Below, piece by piece: positions 47,492-58,548 of a stretch of 64,000 nucleotides of DNA. The notes under the pieces were generated by a model, which ran no database searches, was not told the DNA's origin, and was given only the letters and a program-made list of their open reading frames with translations. The DNA is from Podocnemis expansa. Its lineage: Eukaryota > Chordata > Testudines > Podocnemididae. A program made the position numbers and the translations under genes. The DNA lies in contig ML682067.1 of the NCBI GenBank assembly GCA_007922195.1, forward strand, positions 2,438,495 to 2,502,494, read 5' to 3'. The number at the start of each line of letters is the position of its first letter. Position 1 is the stretch's first letter.

Positions 47492-48609
47492 CAGTGGTTC
47501 CCAGCCAGTGTGCCGCGAGCATCCTTGAGAGCTGGGATTAAAGTCGCCTCCCTGCTCAGCTCAGCTCATCTGTGTGGGCTGTGCAGGGCTGGGAAAAGGC
47601 AGGGGTTAAAGTAAAGGGGAAGGCAGCAGAACAAAGTTCCAGGAACCCCCTATTTTTAGGCAGGCAGCATTCGAGCCCCCCCTAAAAACAGAGGAAGGCA
47701 CCAGAACATGGAGTTCCAGGGGTCCCCCTAAAAGTTGCAGGAGTAGCCGGAACGCAGAGTTCCAGTGCCTCCACCTTAAACCCTGCTCCACCTTAAGCCC
47801 AGCCACCAAAAAGTTGTGGGAGGCCAGGAGTGTGTGAATCTCCCCCTGCAGGGCGGAACAGCTCCTTTCAGCCAGCCTGCAAACAGCCCAGGTAAAGGAT
47901 TTGGGGGGGAGGGCTGCTGGGGCTTGTGTGGGGCAGGTGCGTGTGTGTAGCAGAGGTGGGTGGGAGTGGCTGTGTAGCAGAAGGTGTGTAACTGGGGTTG
48001 GGGGTGGCTGTTTGGTTGGGGGTGTGGGGGGTGTAGGTGGGGGCTGGAGGCCTGGTTCTGGCCCCTGCAGTGATGGGAGGATCCATCACAGGCAGCAGGG
48101 GGCTGGGGAAGGGGAGGACGGGACCCACTGGGATGGGATGGAGCAGCAGTGGGGTGAAGATTTGCCCTGGATGGCAGGGAGCCACTGTGGGGAAGGGGAA
48201 AATGGGTGCTGTGCCATGCTCCTGTATCCACCTTCCCACTCCCCGGGTTCCTCCTCCCGGCTCCCCCCAAGCCGCTCTTGTTCTCCTTTCCTCTCTACTC
48301 TCTTGGCACCCTTACGCTCTTCCCCACATTGCTGTCCTTGTCCTCTTTTGTCACCCCTGCCCTGCTCTGTTGGCCACACTCACTCCTGCCACTGCACACG
48401 GCTCCTGACCTCCCGTGTTTTGCCACCCCTGCTCTGCTATGCCTAATACCCCATATAGCAGCATTTCCAAAACACTGTGCCATGGTTCATGAATATTCAT
48501 AAGTAATTTAGTAAATTTGAATATGCATGAATTTTTTAATGGTGGTGTGCCTCAAAAAATTTGAAGGTATCAAGGTGTGCTACGGCAGAGAAAAGGTTGG
48601 GAACCACTG
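47492..48609. mobile_element. Composite hAT-type element, 1118 bp, perfect duplication
   Basis: The ends CAGTGGTTCCCAGCC and GGTTGGGAACCACTG are flanked on both sides by AATTAGAC (47484-47491, 48610-48617). The right ~155 bp match the small family of 61879-62095. The middle is foreign: 47600-47785 resembles the AGGGGTTAAAGT element, and 47880-48440 is GC-rich and low-complexity. The parts were therefore acquired, or inserted, after or within one hAT element. Confidence 0.87.
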
Positions 48610-48643
48610 AATTAGACAGCAGCTGTCCACAGAGGGAGATTTA

Positions 48644-48908
48644 GACCTCGTCTACTCTAGCAGTTCTACTGGCAAACTTCTGCTGCTCAGAGGCATGAAA
48701 AAATCACCCTTGAGTGACATAAATTTTTCCAGCATAAGTCCTTGGGTGTACAGAGCTGTGTCAATAGGAGAGCATCTCCCACCACTGTACCTCATCTCAC
48801 TCTTTTAAGTAGCTTTACTATGTCAGTGGGAGAACTCTCTCCCCTCCACATAACACAGTTACACTGGCACTCTTATAGTGCCATGCTGTGTTAAGTGTAG
48901 CCTAGCCC
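48644..48908. mobile_element. MITE, 'tgtcggcgggaga' family, 265 bp
   Basis: The left end is GACCTCGTCTACTC and the right end is AAGTGTAGCCTAGCCC. TTA flanks both sides (48641-48643, 48909-48911). The interior GAAAAAATCACCCTTGAGTG and TCAGTGGGAGAACTCTCTCC match a MITE I know from turtle and crocodile-type genomes. Confidence 0.78.
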
Positions 48909-48920
48909 TTAGAATTTTCC

Positions 48921-49091
48921 AGAGGGATAGTCGTGTTAGTCTGTGTATACCAAAAGCAGCAAGAGTCCTGTGGCACCTGATAGCCTAACAGATTTCTTCA
49001 ACCATAAGCTTTCATGAGCTACAACCCACACTGCCTGACGAAAGCTTATGCTTGAAGAAATCTGTTAGTCTATCAGGTGCCACAGGACTCT
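48921..49091. repeat. Sauropsid repeat 'GATAGTCGTGTTAGT', foldback copy
   Basis: It starts AGAGGGATAGTCGTGTTAGT. Its arms (48962-49012 and 49043-49091) are near-perfect inverted repeats containing AGTCCTGTGGCACCTGATAG and its complement. Confidence 0.7.
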
Positions 49092-50131
49092 CACTGATTT
49101 AGCTCTCAGAGAATGCCTGAGACATGGAGAATGCCTTAGACTTGCGAGATAGTGACATTTACAGAACTGTTGTGTCTACAAGGGGAATGGTATCTGTGTT
49201 TGTGTCTGTGCCTTTCAAAATGCAAAAAAACCAACAGTTGTTCCATTTGAGATGTCAGGAAGGGTAGCAGCTGGCTGTAAACTAATACTAATCCAAAATT
49301 CTTGAGAATGAACATCTCCAGAAATTCAAAACACAGAATTCAGTGATAAGTCTGATCAAGGGTTATGCTTCTCTTATTCAACTGAATTGTGGTAACATGC
49401 TCACTACCACATAGCAGTGCTTGAATGTAACCTCTCAAAGCTCTGCTGATGAAGAAAAGATACGCTTCTAACTTAATCCAGACTGCCACATGGAAAAGCC
49501 ATCTGTGAGGATATTTTGAAGGAAACAGATGGAAAAGGAAGAGATTCCTCTGAATGCAATGTAAGATTTACATTATCCTCATGAACTTCCATGTACTCCC
49601 CATGTTTATATAATTTATCACTATTTCCTTAGACAGCTTAGATTAGGAAGCTCGCATGAGCTCATGTTCTAGTTGTTAATTCTGAGTCTGAACTCCTCTC
49701 CTTTAAAGGGAAATTCAGTAATGTAAAAGAAGAGAAAGGCAATCGGACAGAGTGAAGGCCAATTGTGTCAGATTCCTGCTACCTCTTCTCCTGTTCAGCC
49801 TTAGAGTCACTTTAATGCATGTGTATCCATGGGAAAGTCTACATTCACTGCAATTCCATGCAATAGAGCCAAGAAAAAGCAAAAGGCTTTGCTCACTAGT
49901 TTGAAAGCAACACTTATAAGAGCTACCATGGTTTAAAGGCCGGGCAATACTTAACATGCATGAAAACTGCTGCCAGGAGTTTAAAAATGTTCTTCATGTT
50001 GAACTTGTACACAAATACAGGCATTAAGATTTATCATTTCTCTGTTTTTAAAAAAAAATTTAGCTACAGTTCTAGTGCTAGATTCCCCCTCAGAAATCGA
50101 GTTTATTATCTACTTCCATGTTAAACACATT

Positions 50132-50401
50132 GGCTATGTCTACATTGTAAAAGCTAAGTCAACTTTATTAAGTTGATTTAATAAAGTCTCCTTAAAGTCA
50201 AATTTAAGTAGACTGTATTAAGTTGACTTAGTGACTCCACACTACATTAAGTCAACTTCATAAAGTTGACTTAATGGTAAAGTTGACTTTATAAGTGGAC
50301 CTTATGAAGTCGACTTTATTGTTCTGCAGTGTAGACAGGGCTCTGTTTGCATTGACTTAAGGGCCCGTAAGTCGACTTAAACACATAGTGTAGATGTACC
50401 C
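50132..50401. mobile_element. MITE, GTCGAC-palindrome family, 270 bp
   Basis: The ends GGCTATGTCTACATTG and TAGTGTAGATGTACCC are flanked by ATT (50129-50131, 50402-50404). The interior has AAGTTGACTT and AAGTCGACTT words. Confidence 0.87.
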
Positions 50402-50486
50402 ATTGTCAGCTTGATTTCTGGCTTTCTGTAAATAAGGCAAGGTTGTGAGATCCAAAGTTCCAAAGGGGAACTTTAGTGCCATCCGT

Positions 50487-50854
50487 GGGCTATGTCTACA
50501 CTACAAAAGCTTAGTCGACTTTATTAAGTCGACTTAAAGTCTAAAGTCGACTTTAAGTAGACCGTATCAAGTTGACTTAGTGAGGCCACATTGCATTAAG
50601 GTGACTTTATAAAGTTGACTTAAATGGCCCCACTGCACTAAGTCAACTTTATAAAGTCAACTTTAATGGCCACATTGTGTTAAGTCGACTTTATAAAGTC
50701 AACTTAACCCTTAAAGCTGACTTTAAGGGCAGGAGTTATTAAGTCAACTTAAGGAAGCTCTAAAGTTGACTTAATGAACTCCAAATGTGGCCAGGGCTTT
50801 GCTTAAGTCAACTTAAGCCTCAAGTCGACTTAGGCCCATAGTGTAGACATACCC
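50487..50854. mobile_element. MITE, GTCGAC-palindrome family, 368 bp
   Basis: The ends GGGCTATGTCTACACTA and TAGTGTAGACATACCC are inverted repeats that extend outward by four bases (CCGT and ACGG). It lies only 85 bp from the previous copy. Confidence 0.86.
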
Positions 50855-52014
50855 ACGGAGAGGAACGCCTCTTCCTAACTTTGTCTGCAGCTGCACCAAT
50901 GAGGCTACTAAAGCCCAATGGCCCAACTACTCACATCAGGGAGTCTCAGAGCTCACATCCAGAGACTTTGGCTCTTTGAGCCTGTGCTACCGTGCTAAAA
51001 ATAACCATGTGGATGTTCTGTCCCCTCTTCCCCACCCAGGTTTCAGAGCCCAAGCTAGAACATCCACATGGCTATTTTCAGTGCCGCAGCATGGGCACAG
51101 CAAGCTGGAGTTTGTAGACAGAGGCTCTGTGACTAGCTGCTGCAGGTGGTTTTTTTGGATGTGTAAATGCACTCCATGTGGTCTCTTCTGCAGCCCCCTA
51201 TGTGAGGAGGGAAAGACAGCAGGATCCAGGCAGCAATGGGTCCTCTGGTCCAAGCCCTCTCTAAGTTTATCTTTACCCTGCCCTCTGTGTAGAGCTGCCC
51301 ACCTGTGGAGAGGAGCTCTGCAACATGTAGGAAGCGTGCATCTTACGTCAGGCTTCAGCTGGAATGCTGTCCCTCTTTGCACACCAGAATTAGGTCTGGA
51401 ATTCTATGCTGGCTGGGAGGGATGGCACATTTGATTTTAAGAGTAGAATTCTTACTACATTACCCTGAATGTTATCTCCACCATTAGTGAAGTGTAATAG
51501 TATTGTATCAATACCATTAATTCACCACTGCTGTAGTTTTATTGATTTCTCTTTTTAGAATCTAGATTCCTAAGCATGCCTTTGGAGAGCTCTATCTTTT
51601 TATTACTCAGACTTTCTGTTTCTATCCTTAATTCAGGTTATTTTACAGCAATGCATTTAAACCGTAAGCTAGTCAAAGCAAAAGTTCTTCAAAAACAGCA
51701 GACCCACATCAAAAAGAGTAAATATCCATTATGCCTCCAACTTAGCCTTCCATCCATATTCATCAAAGCACTAAGCACATGTGTAAATACTTTTCTGAAA
51801 TTGGACCTATATGTAATTGTACCGAAAAATATTTACTGGATAAGTTGGGATGGTTTTACTGTGTGGATTTAATGGGTAATTTAAATGACCAATCCATTTT
51901 TCCATGTATTAAGGATTCATTGCATTACTTACAATAAACATTACCAATTTATGTTCTCAAGAACTAAGGACTTCAAGGTAATCTACAGAATTAATTCATA
52001 TAAACATTTCTTAC

Positions 52015-52047
52015 CTGAGCAGGCTTCTTCTGGACCACTTGTTGGGG
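52015..52047 (-). CDS. HMGA2: HMGA2 penultimate coding exon (33 bp)
   Basis: This is a 33-bp phase-0 exon on the minus strand. It encodes PQQVVQKKPAQ, the linker between the third AT-hook (ending ...RKW, encoded by the preceding exon outside the window) and the acidic tail. The acceptor is AG at 52048-52049, after a TTTTCTTT-type tract; the donor is GT at 52013-52014 in the context CAG|GTAAG. Length, phase and peptide all equal human HMGA2 exon 4 as I recall it. It is too short to show up as an ORF and was found by its peptide and splice sites. Together with the exon at 25741-25797 it gives the peptide end QKKPAQ-EETEET. Alternative HMGA2 transcripts ending within intron 3 are known in mammals; I did not recognise such an exon here. 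Confidence 0.94.
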
Positions 52048-52200
52048 CTGTAAAGAAAAGTAAAGGTTAGCTCTTTTATGAGAGAGAAGATACACGGAGA
52101 TCACATTTCATTATCTAGTATCTGAAACAGCATCTCTAGACAAAGTTCAAAGATAATGTGAAAAATAGCAAACATTTCCTACACTGCAGATGCCTTAGAT

Positions 52201-52388
52201 CAGGGGTCTCAAACACGTGGCCCATAGGCTGCATGTAGCCCTTAAGGGTATTTCCTGCAGCCCTCAATGATGCTGTTGTTACCAATATTTGGAATACAGT
52301 TGTATGAAAAGGTTTTTGTGGTGTGGCTGTCGGGCTAATGTACTAGTCCTTACGTGACCCTCATGGTGATTTGAGTTTGAGACCTCAG
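52201..52388. mobile_element. hAT-type element 'CAGGGGTCTCAAAC', 188 bp
   Basis: The ends CAGGGGTCTCAAAC and GTTTGAGACCTCAG are flanked by CCTTAGAT and CCCTAGAT (7/8). It is about 150 bp from HMGA2 exon 4, on the intron 3 side. Confidence 0.87.
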
Positions 52389-52436
52389 CCCTAGATGTAC
52401 TCATTTCCCTTGCCCAGAAAGTAGAGGCATCTAAGG

Positions 52437-53320
52437 GTAAATCTATACTGAGGGCAGCAAAATTGTTGCTGTCAGTGTGATCTTCAATCAATCTGGAAAT
52501 CACCATAGCAACTCCAGCCCTGGAACTCGAGTTGCAGAAAGCCAACCGGTGGGCATTTCCAGTTGGCTTAGTGAAGAGTGTAGGGAGTTCTCAGTAAGTC
52601 ATCAGGAGACACGCAAAGTATTTTATGTACTTTGCGCCTGTCCCGTTGACTGCCACCAAAAAGTTGCAAGTATAGACTAGAAGAGCGGTTCCCACCCTGT
52701 GGTCTGTGGACGCTGGGGGGCTGCAGAGTGACTCTAGTGGGTTCGCAGACAGGCTGGGAGCTGCAGACGGATGCCACTGGGGTTTTGGGTTCCTATGGAG
52801 ACCCCAGCTTCTCAGTGGCAGGGAGCTTCCCCCAGGCAGGGAATTTTTAAAACACCGGCCTCCTGACCATGCTTAGACCATGCTGAGGAGAGTAGCCGGG
52901 GGGGGGGGGTCCAGGTGCAGCAGCTCCAGCCAGGTAAGGGGACGGGGGAATGGGCCTTGGGGAGGGGTGGAGGGGAAGCAGGGTGGTGGTTGGAGAAGGG
53001 GCCAGCAGGTGGGGAAGATTCAGGAGGAGAGGTAGGGACAGGGAGGCTCCCCCAGAGCAGCAGGGGCTGCATTCTGCTGGCTGGGGCCGGATCCCGCCGG
53101 TGGAGGCTCCTCTGGAGCAGCAGGGGCTGGATTCTGCCAGTGAGGGCCACATTGTGCCCCACGGCGGCGCAGCCACATGTCAGGGGGGCCACAGAGTTTT
53201 GTTTTTTAAATAAAAAAGGGTTCCCCAGCCTGGAAAAGTTTGGGAACCACCAGACTAGGGCTAAGTTGATGTATTGTACATCCTGCTGAGGTAAATGACC
53301 TTGCAATGGAGACATGACCA
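52437..53320. mobile_element. Decayed MITE split by a hAT element
   Basis: The left end is GGGTAAATCTATACTGAGG. After the interruption the right end is ATGGAGACATGACC. The left part has mirrored TTTGCG/CGCAAA words around 52612-52638. Confidence 0.5.
52683..53252. mobile_element. hAT-type element nested in the MITE, 570 bp
   Basis: The ends GAGCGGTTCCCACC and GTTTGGGAACCACCA are flanked by GACTAGAA and GACTAGGG (6/8). The core is GC-rich with duplicated GGAGCAGCAGGGGCTG blocks. Confidence 0.78.
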
Positions 53321-53450
53321 GAAAGGCACAATTGTTGATATCTTCCCCATGTGCTAACTACAGGCCATGGGCTGAGTAGTCTCTTTGCCACCTCTTGGAA
53401 AATGAGTGTTAGTACGAAGACATTATTTGATTCAAGAGAATAATTTATAA

Positions 53451-53676
53451 CAGGGATCTCAAACTCAAATCACCACGAGGGCCACATGAGGACTAGTACA
53501 TTAGCCCAAAGGCCACACCACACATGAGTACTAGTATGGTAGCCCAAGGGCCGCACCACTGAAACCTTTTCAAACAACGGTATTGCAAATATTGATAGTG
53601 ATAGTGTCATTGCAGGCTGCAAGAAATAACTTGAGGGGCCGCATGCGGCCCTTGGGCTGTGAGTTTGAGACCCCTG
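53451..53676. mobile_element. hAT-type element 'CAGGGATCTCAAACTC', 226 bp, perfect duplication
   Basis: The ends CAGGGATCTCAAACTC and GAGTTTGAGACCCCTG are flanked by ATTTATAA on both sides (53443-53450, 53677-53684). Confidence 0.93.
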
Positions 53677-54490
53677 ATTTATAAGAACAGAATTAAAGGA
53701 GCTTGTCAATGTTCTCAATCACTAGCACTTCCCTGACTTTTCTTCTCCCTGTTGATTACACCTGTATACGTGTTTACTCTCAAACTACATAAATCCCCAG
53801 ATCTTCTCTCCAGCTGACTAATTCCTACAGCTCAGAAATCCCCATTTTTTTTGGCCAGGGACCTTGTATTCATGTGAGTCTTGCACACTATAGCTCAATG
53901 AAATCCGCAGAAAGAGCTGCCAACTCACCAAATTTTTCATGAATTAGCTCCTGACACTTCAATGAGAGGAAAGACAATGTCTGAAACAAGGCCAGCTCTG
54001 GCTCTTTGCCTAGTATGTGTCACAGTAATTCTACCAGCTGCCCTTCCACACAGCACTTCATACTTTTCAGACCACCAGAAAGACCCTTGAATACTTTCAA
54101 TACCAGTTGGGGTTATAGCTGCCAGTATGTTTTCCCAGCCTTTGGCACCAGATGGCTTCAGACTGAACCCAGAAAGTTTTGTGTGTGTTTGTTTTGTTTT
54201 TATTTTTATGAATGGCTTTAGTAGAGGACTCTGATTGAAGCTTAATACTGCAACCATTCATAAAAAGGGAAGGGAAAATGCTGTGCTTTGCCTGACTGGA
54301 AACTGTTTCTGCTACTGACCAAGTTTTTTGAGATTCTTACTTATCTGGGACCTTTGCTATCTTGTCATCGAGAGCTCCTTGTTAGTTAGACTACTTGTGA
54401 TGTAAAAATCTGTGTATTTGTGATCCTGACTATGCTGTTTATTATGTTTTTATATGGAAGAACTGTGCGACTGAGGTTAAGATTTAAAGC

Positions 54491-54545
54491 AGGGATCAGA
54501 TCCTCAGCTGGTGTAAATCAGCATATTCCCTTGAAGGCCAGGCTA
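54491..54545. repeat. Fragment of 'gatcctcagctggtgtaaatc' repeat
   Basis: CAGATCCTCAGCTGGTGTAA followed by ATCAGCATATTCCCTTGAAG is half of a common sauropsid palindromic element. Confidence 0.6.
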
Positions 54546-56794
54546 TTTAAAACTGTGCAATTCAGTAAACAATTATTTTTATGAGCTGCACACCTACATT
54601 TTGAATCAATGAATACGTTGTCTGCACAGAGGCTGTAAATTTTGCTTTGTAAAGCCAAGTGAGATTTAGTCTGGTCCCATGAGGCTTGGAGTCTCCCCTG
54701 CCTCTGTCTTGAAGATAATGAGAGAATTCAGGGAACCTGACCCTGCATAGAATCAGGCCCTAAGCGTCCTGCACTAGGGAGATGCTTTCTTTGATTTTCA
54801 TTTGGCACTTTTGTCAACGCCTTGGAAAGCTACTAATGTGACTGCCTCTGCTCATTAAACTTTCACTTCACTGTGGTAAGAGATCTGTGCTTCATCCAGT
54901 GTCTTGAAATGAGACACCTCTAATTCAAAAGGCTGCTGTATTTAAATGAACAGTTGCTGGGGTGAAACAGAATTTACCCTGGGAATAAAAAAGTTATGCT
55001 CCTATAAAAGTGCCAGACACAAGGAACTTTAAAGAAATCAGAACTGGAGAACCTTGAATAAAATACTCTTATCAACCGAACTTGTCACTTAAGGAGTCTG
55101 GAAACCACAGGGTGGTATCTTTGACTGTTCTCCAGGATACAGTGTCATTTATTTCTGACATCACATTTGGGGCAGCTTAGCTCAATATATAACTTTCAAG
55201 CCTTATATTTTGCCTAATATAAAAGTAGGGCATTTTAATCTTTCTTGGAATATCAGTCACAATTCTGGACAGGTGAAACAAAATTCGCTTCTTTTAGTCA
55301 AGCATGACTGTAAGATACAGTCTTATGCTGCATCCCCAAATTCGTATGCTACAGGGATACAAAGCTGAAGTGTTAAAACACTAGCAGATATTAAAAATAC
55401 AGAAAGAATTTAAATATAATTTCCTTTATTACAAATCAGAAACTAGAAAAGAGCACAATTTTCTTCACTTACATTAAAACTGCATAGTTTTAATGGGCTA
55501 GCTAAAGCAAAAGAAAATTAACTTTATAATTTCCTAGTATAATTCCACACCTCAGATGGGAAAAATCAGCTGAAGTGACAATATAAGCAGCCCTTTCAAA
55601 TGTCTTCTCCTCAACTTAAACTTCACAGTCAAACCTCAATTCCTTAGCTTTCCTAAGAAACCTTCTTCACTTCCTTCATCCTCTATCACTGATGACAATC
55701 ATCTCCATTTCTCTGACACCAAAGTCTAGGCAGGGATTAATTTTGGCTTCTATTCTCTTGCCCCAACATCCAAGTCATATCCATATATTGACACCTTTTC
55801 CTTCTCAACATCCTGGATGCATCATTTCCTTTCCCACCAATAATCATATCTCTTGTTCAGAGCCTCATTATATCCTCTGTCAACTAAAGCAATGTCCTCT
55901 TCTAAAAAGCCCCATAATATCAGATATCATCTACCTGTGTATGGAACTACAAAGGCCGATCAAATCACTTCTCAGCCTTTTCTTTGTAAACTATTGGTAG
56001 TTTTATCTTCTTTAGTCTTTCACTGTAAAACCATGAGCTCTACAGAAATCATTTGCATAGCTCTTCTTTGAAACCACTCCAATTTTTTTTTTTTTAACTG
56101 GACACATTATTTCAGTAGTGGTTTTATTAGTAGTAAACACAAAGCCAAAATCATTTCCTTGCTCCTGCTCAATATCACCCTGTTTCTATTTCCAAGTAGA
56201 AATTCCAAGGTAGTCCTTGTTATTCTTGCATACTTGGGTTTTAAGAGGTATGCTATACACAATCTTTGTTAAATATCATGCATGCAACCCTTCCAATGTT
56301 TTCAGTAGTAACTAAGAGGCTTTTAAAACTGGATTGTACAGTTCTATTTTATGGTTACACTAATGCCAACTAAGCACTGTAGAGAGACCATCAACTCAAT
56401 TCACAGGTCACCCAAGCATTTGTAGCTCAAATTTTAACATATACGTAAAATTATATGTAGCCCAACAAATTGCTGTTGGCCTGCCCATCCAAGAAGGTTC
56501 AAGAACTGAAATAATACTTGCTATAGCTGAAATTGATCCAAACTCAAAAATAATCCCTCCAAACAGTTTCAAATGGTGGCATAAAAATTCCTATTGTAGC
56601 CCCCAGCTCCCTCAACTAATTTTAATCCAAGCTTACCCCTCTTTGTGGCCTTACGTAAGAACTGTGGAAGACATGCAGATCTGAAGACCCATCTTTTGGG
56701 AGACTAGGCATGGATCATTAGCTATGCAGGCTGCTCTTAGCTTCTTAACTGCATACACAAATCCATAATGCAGAACTCATTATATATTGGTTCA

Positions 56795-56819
56795 CGTGTG
56801 TGTGTGTGTGTGTGTGTGC
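56795..56819. repeat. (GT)n microsatellite
   Basis: About twelve GT dinucleotides, ending in GCGCGCACACAC. Confidence 0.95.
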
Positions 56820-56845
56820 GCGCACACACTCACTGTCCTTTATCT

Positions 56846-57016
56846 CAGTGATTCTCAACCTTTTGTGACACACTTGGCAGCATATTGTGACTCTACAGAA
56901 CACACTAGCCCACTTCCTTCAGGCCAAACCCAAGCATCTCCCTGGCTCTCCGCGGCACACTTACTGCTGTGTAGTGACACAGTAATGTGTCCTGACACAA
57001 TGGTTGAGAACCACAG
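56846..57016. mobile_element. hAT-type element, 171 bp
   Basis: The ends CAGTGATTCTCAACC and GGTTGAGAACCACAG are inverted repeats. It is the same family as 26502-26677 (shared TGACACAGTAAT and GGCACACTTAC-like words). No clear duplication survives. Confidence 0.78.
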
Positions 57017-57712
57017 CTATCCAATGCACACAGGTTTTTCAGTTGGAGTTTATTTGCATTACAGTGGTTAGAGACCTGTGAATAGTACATATGCTCTACT
57101 ACTACATATTCTCCTTTAGATCAGTGAGCAAATGCCTGAATTTTGGGAGCAAAAGGTCATTAACGTTATTGTCTACAGCCCATGCTTGCAGTTAACAGGC
57201 GACTATGGCATCTGTGTATGCCCACAGCCATGGCTCATTAGAATCTAACAGTAATACCATCTGGCCCTTATAGTGCAAAGATTTCATAGGTCTGTGTGCA
57301 ATTTCAAAAGCTGGTATAATAGAAATCTGTGGAAAATTGTTGCAAAATCTATGCTACTTTGTTTTCTATCATATGTGGCCCTACTCTTAGATTTAAATAG
57401 CAAATACAATGTTGGATCATTCAAAAATACTTATTAGTTTATTAAATAGACTTCCTTGCTTCTGGACCTAGTTTTACAGAAAACCTACAAACTCACATAA
57501 GTTGTACCACTGGAGACCAAGATCATTTAGCCTACAGCAGTGTAAACACCACTCTCATCCTAACTGTAAGTAGCAAGGAACTCAGTTATCTGAATACTTA
57601 ACAGAATATTTAATAGAATACTACTGTGTTTGCATATTCAGACCTTAGACCTACAAAAAGCCCATTCAGATAACAGAAATTTCAGGCTATTACATATCTA
57701 TCTTGCTACGGT

Positions 57713-58548
57713 TAAGACTTTGTCATGGTTATTTTTAGAAGAAGTCAGAGACAGGTCACTGGCAACACAAAAAAATTCACGGAAGCCTGTGACCTGTCCG
57801 TGACTTTTACTAAAAATAACAGGGTAGCAGCTGGGAGCTGCTGAAGGCGGAGGAGGGGGTACAGTGGCTGGAAGCTGAGGGGCATGCCACCTGTCCCATG
57901 CTCTCCCCTTGATGACCTGGAGCTGAGAGATTCCTCTATAATGGCTGAGAGCTATATAGGGGCTCTCTGCTACCACTTCCACAAGTTGTGGAGGCCCCAG
58001 AGCTCAGAGGTCCCCCTGCTGTCTGGAATTCAGAGCCACAGGGTTTCTGCTGCTGCCTACGGCTAAAACTGGGGTCTCACTGCCTGTCCTCAAAGACAGG
58101 AGCAGGAATCCCTTTTTGACTGATCCAACTTTGTATTTGCTATTTAACTCTAAGAGCAGGACCAAACAGGATAGAAAATAAAGAACAGAAGTAACACAGA
58201 TTTTGCCAAAATTTTCTACAGATTGCTATTATCCCAGCTTTGGAGACTACACGGAGCTGCCATGAAATCTTTGGAGCCATTGGGTTGGTGCTGGGGATCC
58301 CTGCCACTTGGTCTGGTAGACAGTAGTGGAGCCCTGAAACCATTAGTGACTCAGGGTTGAGGGTTCTCTGCCATGGCTGAGAACTGCTGCTTGCTTCCCT
58401 TTTTACCCCTCCACTCCCAGCTCTGGGACCCTTGCCACTTCAGGAGGCTGAGAGCTTCAGCCCCTGAAGCACTCATAAAATGAAAGAAGATAATTTCATG
58501 CAGGTCTCTGGAAGCCACAGAAACTGCAACTTCTGTGACAAAATCTTA
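57713..58548. mobile_element. Long palindromic element 'TAAGACTTTGTCATGG', 836 bp
   Basis: The ends TAAGACTTTGTCATGG and CTTCTGTGACAAAATCTTA are inverted repeats. An inner foldback pairs GTTATTTTTAGAAGAAGTCA with TGACTTTTACTAAAAATAAC and GACAGGTCAC with GTGACCTGTC. The rest repeats GGCTGAGAGCT-like units. It is known to me as a dispersed sauropsid non-autonomous element, class uncertain. Confidence 0.65.

Larger units (their letters stand above)
25798..52014 (-). other. HMGA2: HMGA2 intron 4
   Basis: The intron is 26.2 kb, between the donor at 52013-52014 and the acceptor at 25798-25799. It is AT-rich, with GC-rich islands that coincide with transposons. Stretches where I see no gene, exon or recognisable element are 25801-26501, 26678-28900, 29341-30177, 36276-38543, 39540-40037, 40096-41728, 42319-43308, 44480-45384, 46447-47330, 49092-50131 and 50855-52014. 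The transposons inside it are listed separately. It holds one sequence gap at 36220-36229. Confidence 0.88.

Noticed and set aside
47776..48502. Open frames up to 181 codons, possible gene near HMGA2 exon 4
   Set aside because: They lie inside the composite hAT element bounded by AATTAGAC duplications and are low-complexity.
50132..50854. CRISPR-like or regulatory array of regular AAGTCGACTT repeats
   Set aside because: Spacing is irregular, words are palindromic and bounded by MITE ends with a target duplication; the organism is a vertebrate.
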